Source: Rhodocyclales bacterium (lineage in GTDB: Bacteria; Pseudomonadota; Gammaproteobacteria; Burkholderiales; Rhodocyclaceae). Taken from it: 54,527 nt of DNA. The notes below the pieces were generated by a model, which worked only from the letters and a program-made list of their open reading frames with translations, did no database searches and was not told the origin of the DNA. The position numbers and the translations under genes were made by a program. Position 1 is the first letter of the stretch, and the number at the start of each line of letters is the position of its first letter. The stretch is from positions 1-54,527 of the forward strand of contig JAQGMF010000031.1 in assembly GCA_028292505.1 (NCBI GenBank), read 5' to 3'. Positions 30,643 to 39,334 of the stretch are shown here, piece by piece.

Positions 30643-31665
30643 ATGGGACAGGACTTTCTCTCCCAGGACGAGGTTGACGCGCTACTGCGAGGCGTCACCG
30701 GCGACCTCGACGAACCGGATGCCGGCAGTGAAGACACATCCGGCATACGCTCGTACGACCTGGCCACGCAAGAGCGCATCGTGCGCGGGCGCATGCCCAC
30801 GCTGGAGCTCATCCACGAGCGCTTTGCGCGCTACCTGCGTATCGGTCTGTTCAACTATATGCATCGCAATGCGGAAGTCTCGGTCGGCCCGATTCGCGTG
30901 CAGAAATACAGCGAATTCGTGCGCAACCTGGTGGTGCCGACGAACTTGAATCTGGTGCTCGCCAAGCCCTTGCGCGGCACCGGCCTGATGGTGTTCGACC
31001 CAGACCTGGTGTTCCTCGTCGTCGACAATATGTTCGGCGGCGACGGGCGCTTCCACACCCGCGTCGAAGGCCGCGATTTCACCGCCACCGAGCAACGCAT
31101 CATCCAGGGCCTGCTCAAGGTCGTGTTCGCCGAGTATGAGCGCGCCTGGGCGCCGGTATTCACTTTGCAATTCGAGTACATCCGCTCCGAAATGAACTCG
31201 CAGTTCGCCAACATCGCCACGCCAAGCGAAATCGTCGTTGCCACCACCTTCACGCTGGAGTTCGGTGGCGCACAAGCCGATATGCATATCTGCTTCCCGT
31301 ATTCGATGGTCGAGCCCATCCGCGACGTGCTCTACAGCTCGATGCAGTCCGACCACATCACGCAAGACAAACGCTGGATCAGCCTGATGACCAAGCAGGT
31401 ACAGAGCGTGGATATCAGACTGACCGCGCGACTTGCCACGGCAACGATATCGTTGCGCGACATTGTCAATTTCAAGGTGGGCGACGTCATTCCGCTGGAA
31501 ATCTCGGAAAACGTTCAGGCCTCAGTGGAAGACGTCGGCGTGCTGGAATGCCAATACGGCATCCAGGGCGGTCACTATGCCTTGAAGGTCGATCGCTTCA
31601 TTGCACCGGAAGATACCGAGATCAACCTCATCGCCGCAAAACTTGGGAGCACCTCAAATGGCTGA
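30643..31665 (+). CDS. fliM: Flagellar motor switch protein FliM
   Basis: FliM is the C-ring protein that binds phospho-CheY and sets rotation direction. The 340-residue protein begins with the CheY-binding peptide GQDFLSQDEVDALLRG. The CheC-like middle domain includes GTGLMVFDPDLVFLVVDNMFGG, shown in part by GLMVFDPDL and DNMFGGDGR. The C-terminal SpoA domain includes LRDIVNFKVGDVIPLEI. The last 8 nt overlap fliN. Confidence 0.97.
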   Translation: MGQDFLSQDEVDALLRGVTGDLDEPDAGSEDTSGIRSYDLATQERIVRGRMPTLELIHERFARYLRIGLFNYMHRNAEVSVGPIRVQKYSEFVRNLVVPTNLNLVLAKPLRGTGLMVFDPDLVFLVVDNMFGGDGRFHTRVEGRDFTATEQRIIQGLLKVVFAEYERAWAPVFTLQFEYIRSEMNSQFANIATPSEIVVATTFTLEFGGAQADMHICFPYSMVEPIRDVLYSSMQSDHITQDKRWISLMTKQVQSVDIRLTARLATATISLRDIVNFKVGDVIPLEISENVQASVEDVGVLECQYGIQGGHYALKVDRFIAPEDTEINLIAAKLGSTSNG

Positions 31666-32101
31666 TACCGATGGCATAACAGAAGTGGCCGAGGCCGCCG
31701 ACGACATCACCGATGACGACTGGGCTGCCGCGATGCAGGAACAGGTGGTGGCCGAAGCCGCCGTGGCAGAAACCGCCATGGCGCAACCTGCAAGTTTCCA
31801 GAATTTCGATTCTTCGGGAGAAGCCAAGATCACGTCGATGAACGACTTTGATCTGATCCTCGACATTCCGGTTCAGCTCACCGTCGAACTGGGCCGCACC
31901 AAGATCTCGATCCGCAACCTGCTGCAACTGGCGCACGGCTCGGTGGTGGAACTCGATGCACTGGCAGGCGAGCCGATGGACGTACTGGTCAATGGCACCC
32001 TTATTGCGCAGGGCGAAGTCGTGGTCGTCAATGACAAGTTCGGCATTCGCCTCACCGACATCATCACACCCTCGGAGCGCATGCGGAAATTGCGCACCTG
32101 A
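31658..32101 (+). CDS. fliN: Flagellar motor switch protein FliN
   Basis: FliN forms the base of the C ring. The 147 residues have an acidic, Ala-rich N-terminal extension (about 60 residues) and a SpoA domain with DIPVQLTVELGRTKISIRNLL in part (LTVELGRTK), GSVVELDALAGEP and GEVVVVNDKFGIRLTDI. I chose ATG 31658 (MADTDGIT), which overlaps the fliM end. An upstream in-frame start within fliM is unlikely. A palindromic repeat follows the stop by 12 nt. Confidence 0.96.
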   Translation: MADTDGITEVAEAADDITDDDWAAAMQEQVVAEAAVAETAMAQPASFQNFDSSGEAKITSMNDFDLILDIPVQLTVELGRTKISIRNLLQLAHGSVVELDALAGEPMDVLVNGTLIAQGEVVVVNDKFGIRLTDIITPSERMRKLRT

Positions 32102-32113
32102 GACACTGAATTC

Positions 32114-32192
32114 GTAGGGTGCAGTGAGCGCAGCGAACTGCACCATCGCGCAATCGACGTGGTGCAGTTCGCTGCGCTCACTGGCACCCTAC
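32114..32192. repeat. REP-like inverted repeat (GTAGGGTGCAGTGA family) between fliN and fliO
   Basis: Arms at 32114-32145 and 32160-32192 are reverse complements except for one extra G, with a 14-nt loop. The outer GTAGGG, then GCAGTGA and AACTGC, recur in the element at 42735-42804. It sits in the 192-nt gap that splits fliLMN from fliOPQR. Confidence 0.85.
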
Positions 32193-32293
32193 CCCTACCC
32201 TACACACAACGCCTCGAACTTCATCGCGGCAAGATTTGCCGTCATTTCTTGCCGCTTCTCCCCCCAAGGTTTTTGCCCGGACAGCTTTAGGCT

Positions 32294-32737
32294 GTGTACA
32301 TCGCAGACTCCGCATGTGCACACGCAGTGAAGCCCATCGTCACAGCCCCGTTTTTTCTCGTCGCCGCCTCGGCACAAGCCACTGAGGGCATGCCCTCGAT
32401 GGCCTCAAGCGTCGTCCAGATGCTGTTCGGACTGGCCATTGTCATTGCCGCGCTGTTCGGTGTGCTGGCCATGCTGCGCAGGCTGCAAGGCGGCCGCACC
32501 CACCTGGTGGGTGGGCTCAAGGTCATCGGTGCCACATCGGTGGGCCCGCGCGAGCGCGTGGTGCTTGTTGCGCTAGGCAGCAAGGTGCTGGTACTTGGCG
32601 TCACCGCCGGCCGCGTCAATGCCTTGCATACGATGGAAGCTGCCGAACTGCCACTCATGTCCGAGCAAGCGCCTACAAACCCCATGGATTTTGCGTCGCG
32701 TCTGCGCCAATTACTGGAGAAGCGCAATGCGAATTGA
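32294..32737 (+). CDS. fliO: Flagellar biosynthetic protein FliO
   Basis: FliO aids assembly of the FliP ring in the export gate. The protein of up to 147 residues has a signal-like N-terminus, one membrane helix (about 40-60, SVVQMLFGLAIVIAALFGVL) and a basic cytoplasmic domain with the family motif LKVIGATSVGPRERVVLV. The start is uncertain: GTG 32294 has no good ribosome site, and GTG 32327 (KPIVTAPFFLVAASAQA) would give a neat signal peptide. It overlaps fliP by 11 nt. Confidence 0.88.
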   Translation: MYIADSACAHAVKPIVTAPFFLVAASAQATEGMPSMASSVVQMLFGLAIVIAALFGVLAMLRRLQGGRTHLVGGLKVIGATSVGPRERVVLVALGSKVLVLGVTAGRVNALHTMEAAELPLMSEQAPTNPMDFASRLRQLLEKRNAN

Positions 32738-33506
32738 ATTGTTCCGCCGCGAGTCGTCATCTCGCTGGCTCGTTGCAGCAATCGGCGGCGCTCTGTGTCT
32801 CTGCGCAGCGCTGCCGCTCGACGCGCTGGCCCAGGGCATTCCGGCCCTGACCACGACGCCGGCTTCCGGCGGTGGGACCACCTACAGCCTGCCGGTGCAG
32901 ACCTTGCTCATGATGACGGCATTGACCTTCATCCCGGCGGTGGTTTTGATGATGAGCGGCTTCACGCGCATCGTCATCGTCATGTCGATGCTGCGTCATG
33001 CCATGGGCGTACAGACTTCGCCGCCGAATCAGATCATCGTCGGTCTGTCGCTGTTTCTCACCTTCTTCGTCATGTCGCCGGTCATCGACAAGGTGTATCA
33101 GGACGCCTGGATACCGTTATCAACCAATCAGATTCAGTTCGACGAGGCGGTCAATCGTGCTTCGGTGCCGGTCAAGGCCTTCATGCTCAAGCAGATGCGC
33201 GATAGCGATCTGACCATGTTCGCCAAACTGGCGAAAGTACCCAAGGTCGACAAAGCTTCCGATCTACCGATGCGCGTCATCGTCCCGGCCTTCGTCACCA
33301 GCGAACTGAAAACCGCCTTCCAGATTTCATTCATCATATTTTTGCCTTTCCTGGTGATCGATATGGTGGTGGCATCCGTGCTGATGTCGATGGGCATGAT
33401 GATGATGTCGCCCGTCATCGTATCGCTGCCCTTCAAGATCATGCTGTTCGTGCTCGTCGACGGCTGGAACCTCGTCATCGCCTCGCTGATACGCAGCTTC
33501 GCATAG
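32727..33506 (+). CDS. fliP: Flagellar biosynthetic protein FliP
   Basis: FliP is the main ring subunit of the FliPQR export gate. From ATG 32727 it has 259 residues with a cleavable signal peptide ending near DALAQG. Four helices follow. The signatures PVQTLLMMTALTFIPAVVLMM (part: FIPAVVLMMSGFTRIVIV), SPPNQIIVGLSLFLTFFVMSP (part: PPNQIIVGL) and KTAFQISFIIFLPFLVIDMVV are all conserved. It is translationally coupled to fliO. Confidence 0.96.
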   Translation: MRIELFRRESSSRWLVAAIGGALCLCAALPLDALAQGIPALTTTPASGGGTTYSLPVQTLLMMTALTFIPAVVLMMSGFTRIVIVMSMLRHAMGVQTSPPNQIIVGLSLFLTFFVMSPVIDKVYQDAWIPLSTNQIQFDEAVNRASVPVKAFMLKQMRDSDLTMFAKLAKVPKVDKASDLPMRVIVPAFVTSELKTAFQISFIIFLPFLVIDMVVASVLMSMGMMMMSPVIVSLPFKIMLFVLVDGWNLVIASLIRSFA

Positions 33507-33553
33507 ACCACACGCCGCTTGCGCGGAACAGATTTCGCAGGAGAAGTCCGGAC

Positions 33554-33823
33554 ATGACACCTACCACCATTGTCGCCCTCGGCCGCGAGGCGCTGTACAT
33601 TGCATTGCTCGTCGCGGCGCCGATGTTTCTCGCGGCGCTGGCCACCGGCCTGATCATCAGCATCCTGCAGGCTGCGACGCAGATCAACGAAGCGACGCTG
33701 TCCTTCGTACCGAAGCTGGTCATCATGTTCGCCACCCTGGTCATGGCCGGCCCCTGGATGATCACGCTGCTGACCGACTACATCCGCCGCCTGTTCGAAT
33801 CCATTCCCGGCATCATCGGTTGA
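33554..33823 (+). CDS. fliQ: Flagellar biosynthetic protein FliQ
   Basis: FliQ is the small export-gate subunit that winds around the FliP-FliR helix. The 89 residues have two membrane helices (about 15-40 and 50-72). The family motif ATQINEATLSFVPKL lies between them, with the usual N-terminal GREALYIALL. AGGAG precedes the ATG. Confidence 0.96.
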   Translation: MTPTTIVALGREALYIALLVAAPMFLAALATGLIISILQAATQINEATLSFVPKLVIMFATLVMAGPWMITLLTDYIRRLFESIPGIIG

Positions 33824-33876
33824 TGCAGACCGCTCGACACTGAGTCTCGCTGGCGCGCGATCTCGCCCCGTACCCG

Positions 33877-34665
33877 ATGCTCTCCGTCACATCCGCCCAG
33901 CTCGACGCACTGATACTCGCCTATGTCTTTCCGATGGTGCGGGTCATGTCGTTCCTGGCGATCGCCCCCCTGTTCAGCAACGTAGCCCTGCCCAAGCGCG
34001 TCAAGCTGATTGCCGCGCTGGCCATCGGTTTCGCCATCGCCTCTTCGCTGCCGACGCAAAGCCTGACCCAGCCTGGCAGCTACATCGGACTGGGCATTCT
34101 GGGCCAGCAGATTCTCATCGGCTCGGGCATGGGCTTCAGCATGCGCATCGTGTTCTCCACGCTGGACGTGGCCGGCGAGTTGATCGGTCTGCAGATGGGT
34201 CTCTCCTTTGCCACCTTCTTCGATCCGCAAAGCGAGGGGCAAACTTCGGTGATCGCCGAAATTGTCGGCCTTCTCGTCACGTTGATCTTTCTGTCCCTGA
34301 ACGGCCACTTGATGTTGGTCGAAGTGCTGTCGCGCAGCTTCGAATGGCTGCCGATCTCCGCTGATCCGGTCCATGCGCAAGGCTGGCTGATGCTGGCGCG
34401 CAGCGGTGCGATTCTGTTCGCCACCGGCCTCCTGCTTGCCCTGCCGGTGGTCGTCGCCCTGCTGATTACCAACATCGCCCTGGCCGTTCTCACCCGCGCG
34501 GCACCCCAGCTCAATCTCTTCGCGGTCGGCTTTCCCATCACCTCTACCGTCGGCATCGCCGTCATCTGGCTCACGCTGCCCACCCTGGCCAATGTGCTGG
34601 AACGGATTTTCGACGAAGGCTTCGAGAACATGGCGATGCTCGTGCGCGTCTGGGCCGGGCACTGA
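33877..34665 (+). CDS. fliR: Flagellar biosynthetic protein FliR
   Basis: FliR is the single-copy export-gate subunit and the last flagellar gene of the window. The 262 residues have about six helices. The conserved segments are FPMVRVMSFLAIAPLFSN, GQQILIGSGMGFSMRIVF, GLQMGLSFATFFDP and RAAPQLNLFAVGFP. A 53-nt gap separates it from fliQ. flhBAF is not adjacent and must be elsewhere. Confidence 0.95.
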   Translation: MLSVTSAQLDALILAYVFPMVRVMSFLAIAPLFSNVALPKRVKLIAALAIGFAIASSLPTQSLTQPGSYIGLGILGQQILIGSGMGFSMRIVFSTLDVAGELIGLQMGLSFATFFDPQSEGQTSVIAEIVGLLVTLIFLSLNGHLMLVEVLSRSFEWLPISADPVHAQGWLMLARSGAILFATGLLLALPVVVALLITNIALAVLTRAAPQLNLFAVGFPITSTVGIAVIWLTLPTLANVLERIFDEGFENMAMLVRVWAGH

Positions 34666-34729
34666 ACACACTCCCCCACGCCAGTCTTCGTTCCGTTCGA
34701 AAGTAGACCCCGGCGCATGCCCGCGGGTT

Positions 34730-34738
34730 TGTTACAAT
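34730..34738 (+). promoter_or_regulatory. Extended -10 promoter of minCDE
   Basis: TGTTACAAT is a TGn-extended -10 hexamer (TACAAT at 34733-34738). No convincing -35 lies 16-18 nt upstream. It is 69 nt before the minC ATG, in the fliR-minC gap. Confidence 0.45.
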
Positions 34739-34806
34739 CCTGCCGATCCGGCCCGCACCTGCGGCCAAACAACTACTTGCCACACGCATCAGCGCCCCGC
34801 ACGCCC

Positions 34807-35580
34807 ATGTCCAAACCCATCGAGTTCAAGACCGGTACGCTTTCCGCCATGTCGGCGATCATCCGCGAACTCGACAACGTGCGTCTGGCCGACACCATGC
34901 ACACCATGCTCGGCGGCCTCGGCGAATTCTTTGCTGGTGAAGCCACAGTCATCGACCTGACACAGCTGACCAAGGCGCCCGAACGCGCCGACTGGGCCGG
35001 GTTGCTGAGCCTGCTACGGCGTTACGGCCTGCAACCCATCGCCGTTCGCCAGGCGCCAGAACATCTCGTTGAAAGTGCCCGCAAGGCAGGCTTGGCCATT
35101 CTCTCCGCCGATGCCGGCCGCATGAGTGCGGAACGGCCCGTTGCAGCACCTACCGCCCCTGCTCCCGTAGCGCCCGCTCCGGAGCCCGCCCAAGCCAGTC
35201 TCGACATGCCGGCGCCGCCCACCGGCACCGCCACCATGATCATCGAACGTCCGCTGCGCTCAGGCCAACAGATCTACGCACGCGGCAGTGACGTTGTCAT
35301 ACTCGGAGGTGTCAGCAACGGCGCGGAAATCATCGCCGATGGCAGCATCCACTGCTACGGCCCGTTGCGCGGCCGCGCCCTGGCAGGTGCGCAAGGCCAC
35401 ACCGCGGCGCGCATCATCACCACCTGCTTTGCGCCCGAACTCGTATCCATCGCCGGCGTGTACCGCACCTTCGAGCGCGGCATCGCCGCCAATCTTGCGG
35501 GCAAGCCCGCGCACGCCGTATTGCGCGCCAACGCGGCCGGGCAACAGACTTTGAATATCGAAACGCTGCAACTGGACTGA
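34807..35580 (+). CDS. minC: Septum site-determining protein MinC
   Basis: MinC inhibits FtsZ assembly away from mid-cell and is recruited to the membrane by MinD. From ATG 34807 it has 257 residues. The N-terminal domain (1-105) binds FtsZ. An Ala/Pro-rich linker spans about 112-145. The C-terminal beta-helix binds MinD, with RSGQQIYARGSDVVILGGVSNGAEIIADGSIHCYGPLRGRA shown by the short motifs GSDVVILG and GSIHCYGPLRGRALAG. Upstream extension is rejected because it has no family similarity. It leads minCDE. Confidence 0.95.
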   Translation: MSKPIEFKTGTLSAMSAIIRELDNVRLADTMHTMLGGLGEFFAGEATVIDLTQLTKAPERADWAGLLSLLRRYGLQPIAVRQAPEHLVESARKAGLAILSADAGRMSAERPVAAPTAPAPVAPAPEPAQASLDMPAPPTGTATMIIERPLRSGQQIYARGSDVVILGGVSNGAEIIADGSIHCYGPLRGRALAGAQGHTAARIITTCFAPELVSIAGVYRTFERGIAANLAGKPAHAVLRANAAGQQTLNIETLQLD

Positions 35581-35638
35581 TTGTCCAGCGCAAACAAATT
35601 GCAGACATAAAGACGCATAGAGAAAGAGAGAGGAAATC

Positions 35639-36451
35639 GTGACCAGAGTCATCGTCGTAACGTCCGGCAAAGGCGGCGTAGGCAAGACCACCTCCAGCGC
35701 CAGCTTCGCCTCCGGGCTAGCCCTGCGTGGCTTCAAGACAGCCGTCATCGACTTCGATGTCGGCCTGCGCAATCTCGACCTCATCATGGGGTGCGAGCGC
35801 CGCGTGGTGTATGACTTTGTCAATGTCATAAGTGGCGACGCCAATCTGCATCAGGCACTCATCAAGGACAGGCACTGCGAAAACCTGTTCGTGCTGCCTG
35901 CTTCGCAAACGCGCGACAAGGATGCACTGACTGAAGAAGGTGTCGAAAAGGTTCTCAACGACCTCAAACACATGGGCTTCGACTACGTCATCTGCGACTC
36001 CCCCGCCGGCATCGAACACGGCGCCATCATGGCGCTGACCTTCGCCGACGAAGCTATCGTTGTGACGAATCCGGAAGTCTCGTCGATCCGCGACTCGGAC
36101 CGCATCCTCGGCATCTTGCAAAGCAAGAGCCGCCGCGCGCGCGACGGCCAGGAGCCGGTCAAGGAACATCTGCTCATCACGCGCTACTCTGCCAAGCGTG
36201 TCGACGAAGGCGAAATGCTTTCCTACAAGGATGTGCAGGAACTACTGCGCGTGCCACTGATCGGCGTCATACCCGAATCGGAAAGCGTGCTGCAAGCTTC
36301 CAACTCCGGCACGCCGGTGATCCATACCAAGGACGAAGACGCCGCCGATGCATACCAGGATGTCGTCGCCCGCTTCCTCGGTGAAGAACGCGAGCTGCGC
36401 TTTGTCAACTTCGAAAAGCCGGGCCTCTTCAAGCGCCTGTTCGGAGGCTGA
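35639..36451 (+). CDS. minD: Septum site-determining ATPase MinD
   Basis: MinD is a ParA-family ATPase that oscillates on the membrane with MinE and carries MinC. The 270 residues have the deviant Walker A KGGVGKTT (about 10-17), [22 protein letters not shown] in part ([14 protein letters not shown]) and Walker [11 protein letters not shown]. The C-terminus GLFKRLFGG is the amphipathic membrane-targeting helix. The GTG start is preceded by GAGAGGAAA. minE starts 2 nt after the stop. Confidence 0.98.
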   Translation: MTRVIVVTSGKGGVGKTTSSASFASGLALRGFKTAVIDFDVGLRNLDLIMGCERRVVYDFVNVISGDANLHQALIKDRHCENLFVLPASQTRDKDALTEEGVEKVLNDLKHMGFDYVICDSPAGIEHGAIMALTFADEAIVVTNPEVSSIRDSDRILGILQSKSRRARDGQEPVKEHLLITRYSAKRVDEGEMLSYKDVQELLRVPLIGVIPESESVLQASNSGTPVIHTKDEDAADAYQDVVARFLGEERELRFVNFEKPGLFKRLFGG

Positions 36452-36453
36452 CC

Positions 36454-36720
36454 ATGTCCTGGCTCGAAAAATTCTTCGGCAGCCCCCAACCCAAGTCCGC
36501 CTCGCTGGCCAAGGAACGTCTGACCCTCGTCATCGCCCACCAGCGCGCCGACGAAGACAGCACGCCCGACTTCCTGCCCGCCCTGCAGCGCGAACTCGTC
36601 GCAGTGATCTCGAAGTACGTCAAGGTCAATCCAGATGACATACGCGTACAACTGGAAAAGCGGGACAACTACGAGGTACTGGAAGTAAACATCGTCATGC
36701 CGGAGCCCAGCGCGCGATAA
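36454..36720 (+). CDS. minE: Cell division topological factor MinE
   Basis: MinE stimulates MinD ATPase and drives pole-to-pole oscillation. The 88 residues have the membrane-binding N-terminus MSWLEKFFG, the MinD-binding [11 protein letters not shown] strand/helix and a dimerisation domain including [20 protein letters not shown] (part: [11 protein letters not shown]). It is complete. About 180 nt of untranslated sequence with no gene I can support separates it from tRNA-Leu. Confidence 0.97.
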   Translation: MSWLEKFFGSPQPKSASLAKERLTLVIAHQRADEDSTPDFLPALQRELVAVISKYVKVNPDDIRVQLEKRDNYEVLEVNIVMPEPSAR

Positions 36721-36904
36721 TGTCTTCGGCCGACAGGCCAACATCGCGTTGCTTTGCCAGCATGGCCTCTCGAGTCGAGGATGCCGCGATGGGTGGAGCG
36801 AGCGGCACGATGGCAAGGCGGCTTGGCGAGACAGTGCGCATGCACGGCGAGACAAGCCAACGCAGCAAGCGTGTCGCGCAGCCCACCCAGCGCGGCATCC
36901 GAAT

Positions 36905-36991
36905 GCCCGGGTGGTGAAATTGGTAGACACAAGGGACTTAAAATCCTTCGGCCGCAAGGCTGTACCGGTTCGATTCCGGTCCCGGGCACCA
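36905..36991 (+). tRNA. tRNA-Leu (anticodon TAA)
   Basis: This 87-nt class II tRNA has acceptor stem GCCCGGG/CCCGGGC, then A and an encoded CCA. The anticodon loop CTTAAAA reads UUA/UUG. The long variable arm CGGCCGCAAGGCTG and the T-loop GTTCGATTC are present. It is a different isoacceptor from the tRNA-Leu at the left end. Confidence 0.96.
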
Positions 36992-37062
36992 GTATTTGTT
37001 TGCGCTGATCGCTATGCTGTACGAAGCCATCTCAGCGCATTCCGAGGAGTCCTGATTCAATC

Positions 37063-38139
37063 ATGTTTCTTCCTCAACTCTGGTCGCATCTGATTGCCTG
37101 GACAAGCATCCATGCGGTGTCGCCTGCGCTATTGATATTGCATATCGGCAAGTCGGCAGGCAGTCCTGAAGAGATTGCCGAAGCCCTGCTTATCGCCGTG
37201 CTTCAGATTGGCATCATCGCGATGATTTTTCGCCCGCTCGAAAGCTTCGTACCCGCCGAAAAATGGCAAGATCGATCGCTGACACGCCTTGATCGCCAAT
37301 ACACGCTGCTCATGCTGCTCGGCCTGTTTCCGCTGTTCAGCTACCTGGTGCTCATGCCTTTCAGCAACCTGTTTGCCGGCGCAGCCGATGTTGGCAACGA
37401 GGCGACATCGTTCGGCCTGAAACATTGGCTACCCTGGTTCGATCATCATCCCCTGCTGCTGTTCTTCGTCTATTACATCGCCTACGACTTCGTGTACTAC
37501 TGGATGCATCGCACGCAACACGCCATTCCTTGGTGGTGGGCGCTCCACAGCATGCATCACAGTCAGCGCCAGATGAGTTGCTGGACGAACGATCGCGGCA
37601 ATTATCTGGATGGCATGTTGCAGTCGATGGTGCTGGCCACGGTCGGTCTTGCGATGGGCGTCGAGCCGAGCGAGTTTGCTTTCCTGATGCTCGTCGGCGA
37701 GCTGGCACAGAATTTCTCGCATGCCAATGTCCGCATCGGCTTCGGTCATGTCATGGAAAAATTCTTCGTCGATCCGAAATTTCATCGGCTGCATCATATG
37801 CGCGTGGATCTCGATCGTCCCAATTTGCATAATTGCAATTTCGGCCAAGTTTTCTCCATCTGGGACGTGCTGTTCGGGACTGCGCTCTACGGCGAAAAGC
37901 CGCGTCCGACAGGTGTGGGCGATCCGATGGTCGACATCGACAACGAGCGCAGCCTGATCCCGCAGCAATGGGGCGCGCTGAAGCGCTTCTGGGGCGCCTT
38001 CACTTGCACGGCCGGCTGGAAGCTCGGCGATGTGTCCTTCGGCGCGGATCACCGACCCATACCTTCCAGTCACACCGATCTGCATGCCTTGCAAAGCCCG
38101 GCAGCGGATGCGTTTGCGCCAAGTGTCTCGCCAAAATGA
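37063..38139 (+). CDS. Fatty acid hydroxylase/sterol desaturase family membrane protein
   Basis: This 358-residue di-iron membrane enzyme probably hydroxylates or desaturates a lipid. The three histidine clusters of the superfamily are visible: HRTQH near 150, HSMHHSQ near 163, and HRLHHMR near 245, with an extra His-rich HANVRIGFGH. Five or so hydrophobic segments occur at about 20-33, 43-60, 83-103, 133-148 and 190-215. The substrate cannot be told from sequence; bacterial homologues act on fatty acyl, hopanoid, carotenoid or aminolipid chains. The downstream DUF2147 gene overlaps the stop by 4 nt, so the two are coupled. Confidence 0.85.
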   Translation: MFLPQLWSHLIAWTSIHAVSPALLILHIGKSAGSPEEIAEALLIAVLQIGIIAMIFRPLESFVPAEKWQDRSLTRLDRQYTLLMLLGLFPLFSYLVLMPFSNLFAGAADVGNEATSFGLKHWLPWFDHHPLLLFFVYYIAYDFVYYWMHRTQHAIPWWWALHSMHHSQRQMSCWTNDRGNYLDGMLQSMVLATVGLAMGVEPSEFAFLMLVGELAQNFSHANVRIGFGHVMEKFFVDPKFHRLHHMRVDLDRPNLHNCNFGQVFSIWDVLFGTALYGEKPRPTGVGDPMVDIDNERSLIPQQWGALKRFWGAFTCTAGWKLGDVSFGADHRPIPSSHTDLHALQSPAADAFAPSVSPK

Positions 38140-38570
38140 GATCCGTTTTTCTGCTTCTCTGTGCGCTATGGCTCTGCGCTGCCCAAGGCGAACCGACAGC
38201 ACTCGGACGCTGGCGGCAGATGGACGATGACAATGGCAAACTGCGTTCGATCATCCGTATCGAGGAACACGGCGGTCTCTATGAAGGCCGTATCGAAAAA
38301 TTTCTCCCCGGCGAGGGCGAAGATGCCGATCCCGTTTGCATAACCTGCCCCGATCAGCGCAAAGGCAAGAAGATTATCGGCATGCAGATCGTTTCCGGTC
38401 TTAAGCGCAACGGCCTGAAATACGAGGGTGGCGAAATTCTCGATCCCGACAACGGCAAGCTGTACCGCGTGAAGATGAGTCTCGCTGCGGATGGAAGATC
38501 CCTCGCAGTCCGCGGCTTCCTCGGCTTCTCGCTATTCGGCAGAAGCCAGACTTGGCTACGCGAGGAGTAA
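38136..38570 (+). CDS. DUF2147 family exported protein
   Basis: This 144-residue protein has a signal peptide (MRSVFLLLCALWLCAAQGE). A single lipocalin-like DUF2147 domain follows: LGRWRQMDDDNGKLRSII near the start, then CITCPDQRKGKKIIGM with two Cys three residues apart, then GGEILDPDNGKLY. DUF2147 proteins are periplasmic or surface proteins of unknown role. The ATGA overlap with the desaturase gene indicates coupled translation. A role beside a lipid-modifying enzyme is only an inference. Confidence 0.85.
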   Translation: MRSVFLLLCALWLCAAQGEPTALGRWRQMDDDNGKLRSIIRIEEHGGLYEGRIEKFLPGEGEDADPVCITCPDQRKGKKIIGMQIVSGLKRNGLKYEGGEILDPDNGKLYRVKMSLAADGRSLAVRGFLGFSLFGRSQTWLREE

Positions 38571-38659
38571 AGCCCCGCGCCCCTACGCAATCACGGACGA
38601 ATCTGGCCCTTGTGGCACACTCGTCCCCTGCCCTCACCTGCTTCTTTCGGACACCGCCA

Positions 38660-39334
38660 ATGCGCCTGCTTCTCGTCGAAGACGACGAACCTCTCGCCAA
38701 CACGCTTGCCACCTCACTGCGGCAGGGCGGCTATGCCGTCGACTGGATGGCGAATGGCAACGATGCCGAAAGCGCGCTGCAGACGCAGACTTATGATGCT
38801 TTGATACTCGATCTCAATCTGCCAGGACGCGATGGCTTCCAGGTATTGCAACGCCTGCGCGCGCGCGGGACGCTGCTGCCGGTACTCATCCTGTCGGCGC
38901 GCGACGCGACGCAGGACCGCGTTGCCAGCCTCGATCTGGGCGCAGACGATTACATCACCAAACCTTTTGATCTGCCTGAACTCGAAGCCCGGCTGCGCGC
39001 CTTGATTCGCCGCAGCCGCGGCCGCAGCGGCTCGAAGATTGCCATCGACGGCCTCGAACTGGATACGGTCGCGCGACGTGCCACCGTCGCGGGTACCGTG
39101 CTCGACCTCACTGCCCGCGAATATGGCTTGTTGGAGCTGCTCGTTGTGCAGGCGGATCAAGCCGTGTCCAAATCGCAGCTGATCGCATCCCTGTGCGAGT
39201 GGGGAGAGGAGATGAGCAGCAATGCCATCGACATACAAATTCACCGCTTGCGGCGCAAACTGGACGGCAGCGGCACAGCCATCCGCACCTTGCGCGGCTT
39301 CGGCTATCTGATCGAGTCGGCCGATGGCGGTTAG
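38660..39334 (+). CDS. OmpR/TctD-type response regulator
   Basis: This 224-residue DNA-binding regulator has a receiver domain with acidic pair EDD, acceptor Asp in LILDLNLPGRDG near 51 and Lys in DDYITKPFDL. A winged helix includes LTAREYGLLELL and NAIDIQIHRLRRKL. I chose ATG 38660 (MRLLLVEDDE); a longer frame is open upstream but lacks similarity. It overlaps the kinase gene by 11 nt. It likely controls its own operon. Confidence 0.93.
   Translation: MRLLLVEDDEPLANTLATSLRQGGYAVDWMANGNDAESALQTQTYDALILDLNLPGRDGFQVLQRLRARGTLLPVLILSARDATQDRVASLDLGADDYITKPFDLPELEARLRALIRRSRGRSGSKIAIDGLELDTVARRATVAGTVLDLTAREYGLLELLVVQADQAVSKSQLIASLCEWGEEMSSNAIDIQIHRLRRKLDGSGTAIRTLRGFGYLIESADGG

Noticed and set aside
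36695..36898. Possible gene remnant on the minus strand between minE and tRNA-Leu
   Set aside because: A short open frame with no convincing family match in any frame; could be decay but nothing supports it.
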